Source: Clostridiales bacterium
GTDB lineage: Bacteria; Bacillota; Clostridia; Lachnospirales; Lachnospiraceae
NCBI GenBank assembly: GCA_012523775.1
Contig: JAAYTK010000058.1
Coordinates: 1 to 64,000, forward strand
Length of the DNA stretch: 64,000 nucleotides
Reading direction: 5' to 3'
Part shown: positions 63,304 through 64,000 of the stretch, piece by piece
Layout: each line of letters begins with the position of its first letter
Position numbering within the stretch: the stretch's first letter is position 1
Translations under genes and position numbers: made by a program
Notes under the pieces: generated by a model
What the model saw: only the letters and a program-made list of their open reading frames with translations
The model's database searches: none
Told to the model about the DNA's origin: nothing

Positions 63304-63600
63304 ATGTAAAATGATAAATTAATTAACAGGATAAAAACTGTGAAGGTGAATAAGTAGTGTATTTCTTCCCCACAGAGAGGATGTGTCATCGGCTGAAAGC
63401 ATATCCGGGGTTCAGACTTATTACGAAATTCGGCACCGGAGTTGCCTTTAAGATATCAGGTGGACCAGGTCCCCTATAGAAGAAAGGCCGGTTATGTACC
63501 GTTAACACATTAAGAGGAGTCTTTATAATAATCTATAAGGACTTGAAATTGGGTGGTACCACGATGCTTTCGTCCCTTTGAGGATGGAAGCTTTTTTATT
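63304..63600 (+). promoter_or_regulatory. T-box riboswitch, phenylalanine specifier
   Basis: The leader shows Stem I (base GTGAATAAG with CTTATTAC), the AGAGAGG loop element at 63374, the GGCTGAAAG loop near 63391, and the specifier TTC (Phe) at 63411-63413. The antiterminator signature GGGTGGTACCACG is at 63551-63563. The competing terminator stem GCTTTCGTCC (63566-63575) with GGATGGAAGC (63582-63591) and a T run follow. Uncharged tRNA-Phe should stabilise the antiterminator and allow pheS expression, which matches the downstream gene. Confidence 0.95.
63566..63598 (+). terminator. Intrinsic terminator of the T-box
   Basis: A 10-bp stem (with U-G pairs) of GCTTTCGTCC and GGATGGAAGC, a short loop, and a run of seven T. 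It is mutually exclusive with the TGGTACCACG antiterminator. Confidence 0.9.
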
Positions 63601-63673
63601 GAATAGAAAGTTTATCCTATTCAATTAAAGTGCTATTAATACCTACAGAAGTAAATAAATAAGGAGGATTTTT

Positions 63674-64000
63674 ATGTTAGGGAATCTGGAAAAAATCAAA
63701 CAGCAGTTTCAGGAAGAGCTTAATAAGGTTAATTCAAACGCAGAGCTTGAGAAAATCAGGGTAACCTTTCTGGGCAAGAAGGGATTGGTTACGGAGCAGT
63801 TAAAAAATCTTAGAGATCTGACTCCCGAAGAGAAAAGAACTGCCGGTATGCAGGTTAATAACCTTAAGAATGATATAGAGCAGGCAATAGTCGAGTATCA
63901 GAAAACTCTGGAAGAGAAGGAATATTTACAGGAGATTAATAATGCAGAGCGTTATGACTATACGATACCCTGCGGTAAATCTCCGGGAACACTCCATCCC
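63674..64000 (+). CDS. pheS: Phenylalanyl-tRNA synthetase alpha subunit (3' truncated by window edge)
   Basis: 109 residues are visible, from the ATG after AAGGAGGATTTTT to the window end. They cover the N-terminal coiled-coil arm (MLGNLEKIKQQFQEELNKVN) with the conserved FLGKKGLVTEQLKNL and the start of the catalytic domain (YDYTIPCGKSPGTLHP). The class II catalytic motifs lie beyond the window. The upstream Phe-specific T-box confirms the identity. Confidence 0.95.
   Translation, partial: MLGNLEKIKQQFQEELNKVNSNAELEKIRVTFLGKKGLVTEQLKNLRDLTPEEKRTAGMQVNNLKNDIEQAIVEYQKTLEEKEYLQEINNAERYDYTIPCGKSPGTLHP

Overview
The window is a low-GC, densely coded stretch of a Firmicutes chromosome. It most likely comes from a Lachnospiraceae-type anaerobic, spore-forming clostridium; this is inference from content, not from a search. 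Supporting signs are a two-subunit glycine decarboxylase (gcvPA/gcvPB), a single-chain pyruvate:ferredoxin oxidoreductase, an NfnAB-type electron-bifurcating transhydrogenase, a DUF5688 protein, a SpoVB-like flippase, PyrK/PyrD type 1B, a tRNA gene without encoded CCA, and a phenylalanine T-box before pheS. No phage, integrase, transposase, CRISPR array or rRNA is visible. Gene order looks like ordinary core chromosome with a few accessory envelope and signalling islands.

Layout. 1-6373: glycine cleavage operon (gcvT partial, gcvH, gcvPA, gcvPB) with its own lipoate ligase and dihydrolipoyl dehydrogenase. 6406-11779: NarL-type two-component system facing an ABC exporter with two permeases, with operator-like palindromes between them. 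11873-14187: radical SAM protein with a helix-hairpin-helix tail plus its overlapping DNA-metabolism partner, a conserved but functionally unresolved pair. 14316-16530: Asn/Gly/Thr-rich lipoprotein, Fur-family regulator with a membrane protein, a small basic protein and an HD phosphohydrolase. 16655-20532: nfnA-nfnB and a GGDEF-EAL protein. 20541-26111: YhhN-like membrane protein, DUF5688 protein and pyruvate:ferredoxin oxidoreductase. 26282-32114: HAD phosphatase, three envelope or lipoprotein genes ending in a DUF3160 protein, tRNA-Arg(CCG) and a secreted protein. 32261-37604: pseudouridine synthase, ligA, metA and a PAS-GGDEF protein. 37617-45328: SpoVB-like flippase (minus strand), iscR-iscS-iscU-mnmA, hisK-type phosphatase and rqcH. 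45495-50424: SH3-NlpC/P60 hydrolase, PadR-DUF1700-DUF4097-PspC envelope-stress-like cluster, a candidate structured RNA, and a CheY/CheX pair. 50796-63265: argS, an AAA ATPase, pyrimidine genes (pyrC, pyrF, then pyrK, pyrD, pyrE) interrupted by ppiB, an ABC exporter and yjbQ, then a 50-residue membrane protein and queA. 63275-64000: T-box leader and the start of pheS.

How the genes fit together. The metabolic genes describe a fermentative amino-acid and pyruvate economy with ferredoxin as the central carrier: PFOR makes reduced ferredoxin and NfnAB couples it with NADH to NADPH. The isc genes supply Fe-S clusters to these enzymes and sulfur to MnmA. Two c-di-GMP proteins and CheY/CheX point to motility or surface-state control.

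The most interesting items are (i) the radical SAM/DNA-metabolism pair with extra N-terminal cysteines, (ii) a roughly 175-nt transcript-like fold at 48966-49142 that I cannot name, and (iii) a dispersed GGTACC palindrome family, with two identical 27-bp copies almost 40 kb apart, that sits at gene edges and seems to have altered at least one protein end. Many starts were moved downstream from the longest open frame because the Shine-Dalgarno sequence, or in two cases the promoter, lies inside the longer frame.
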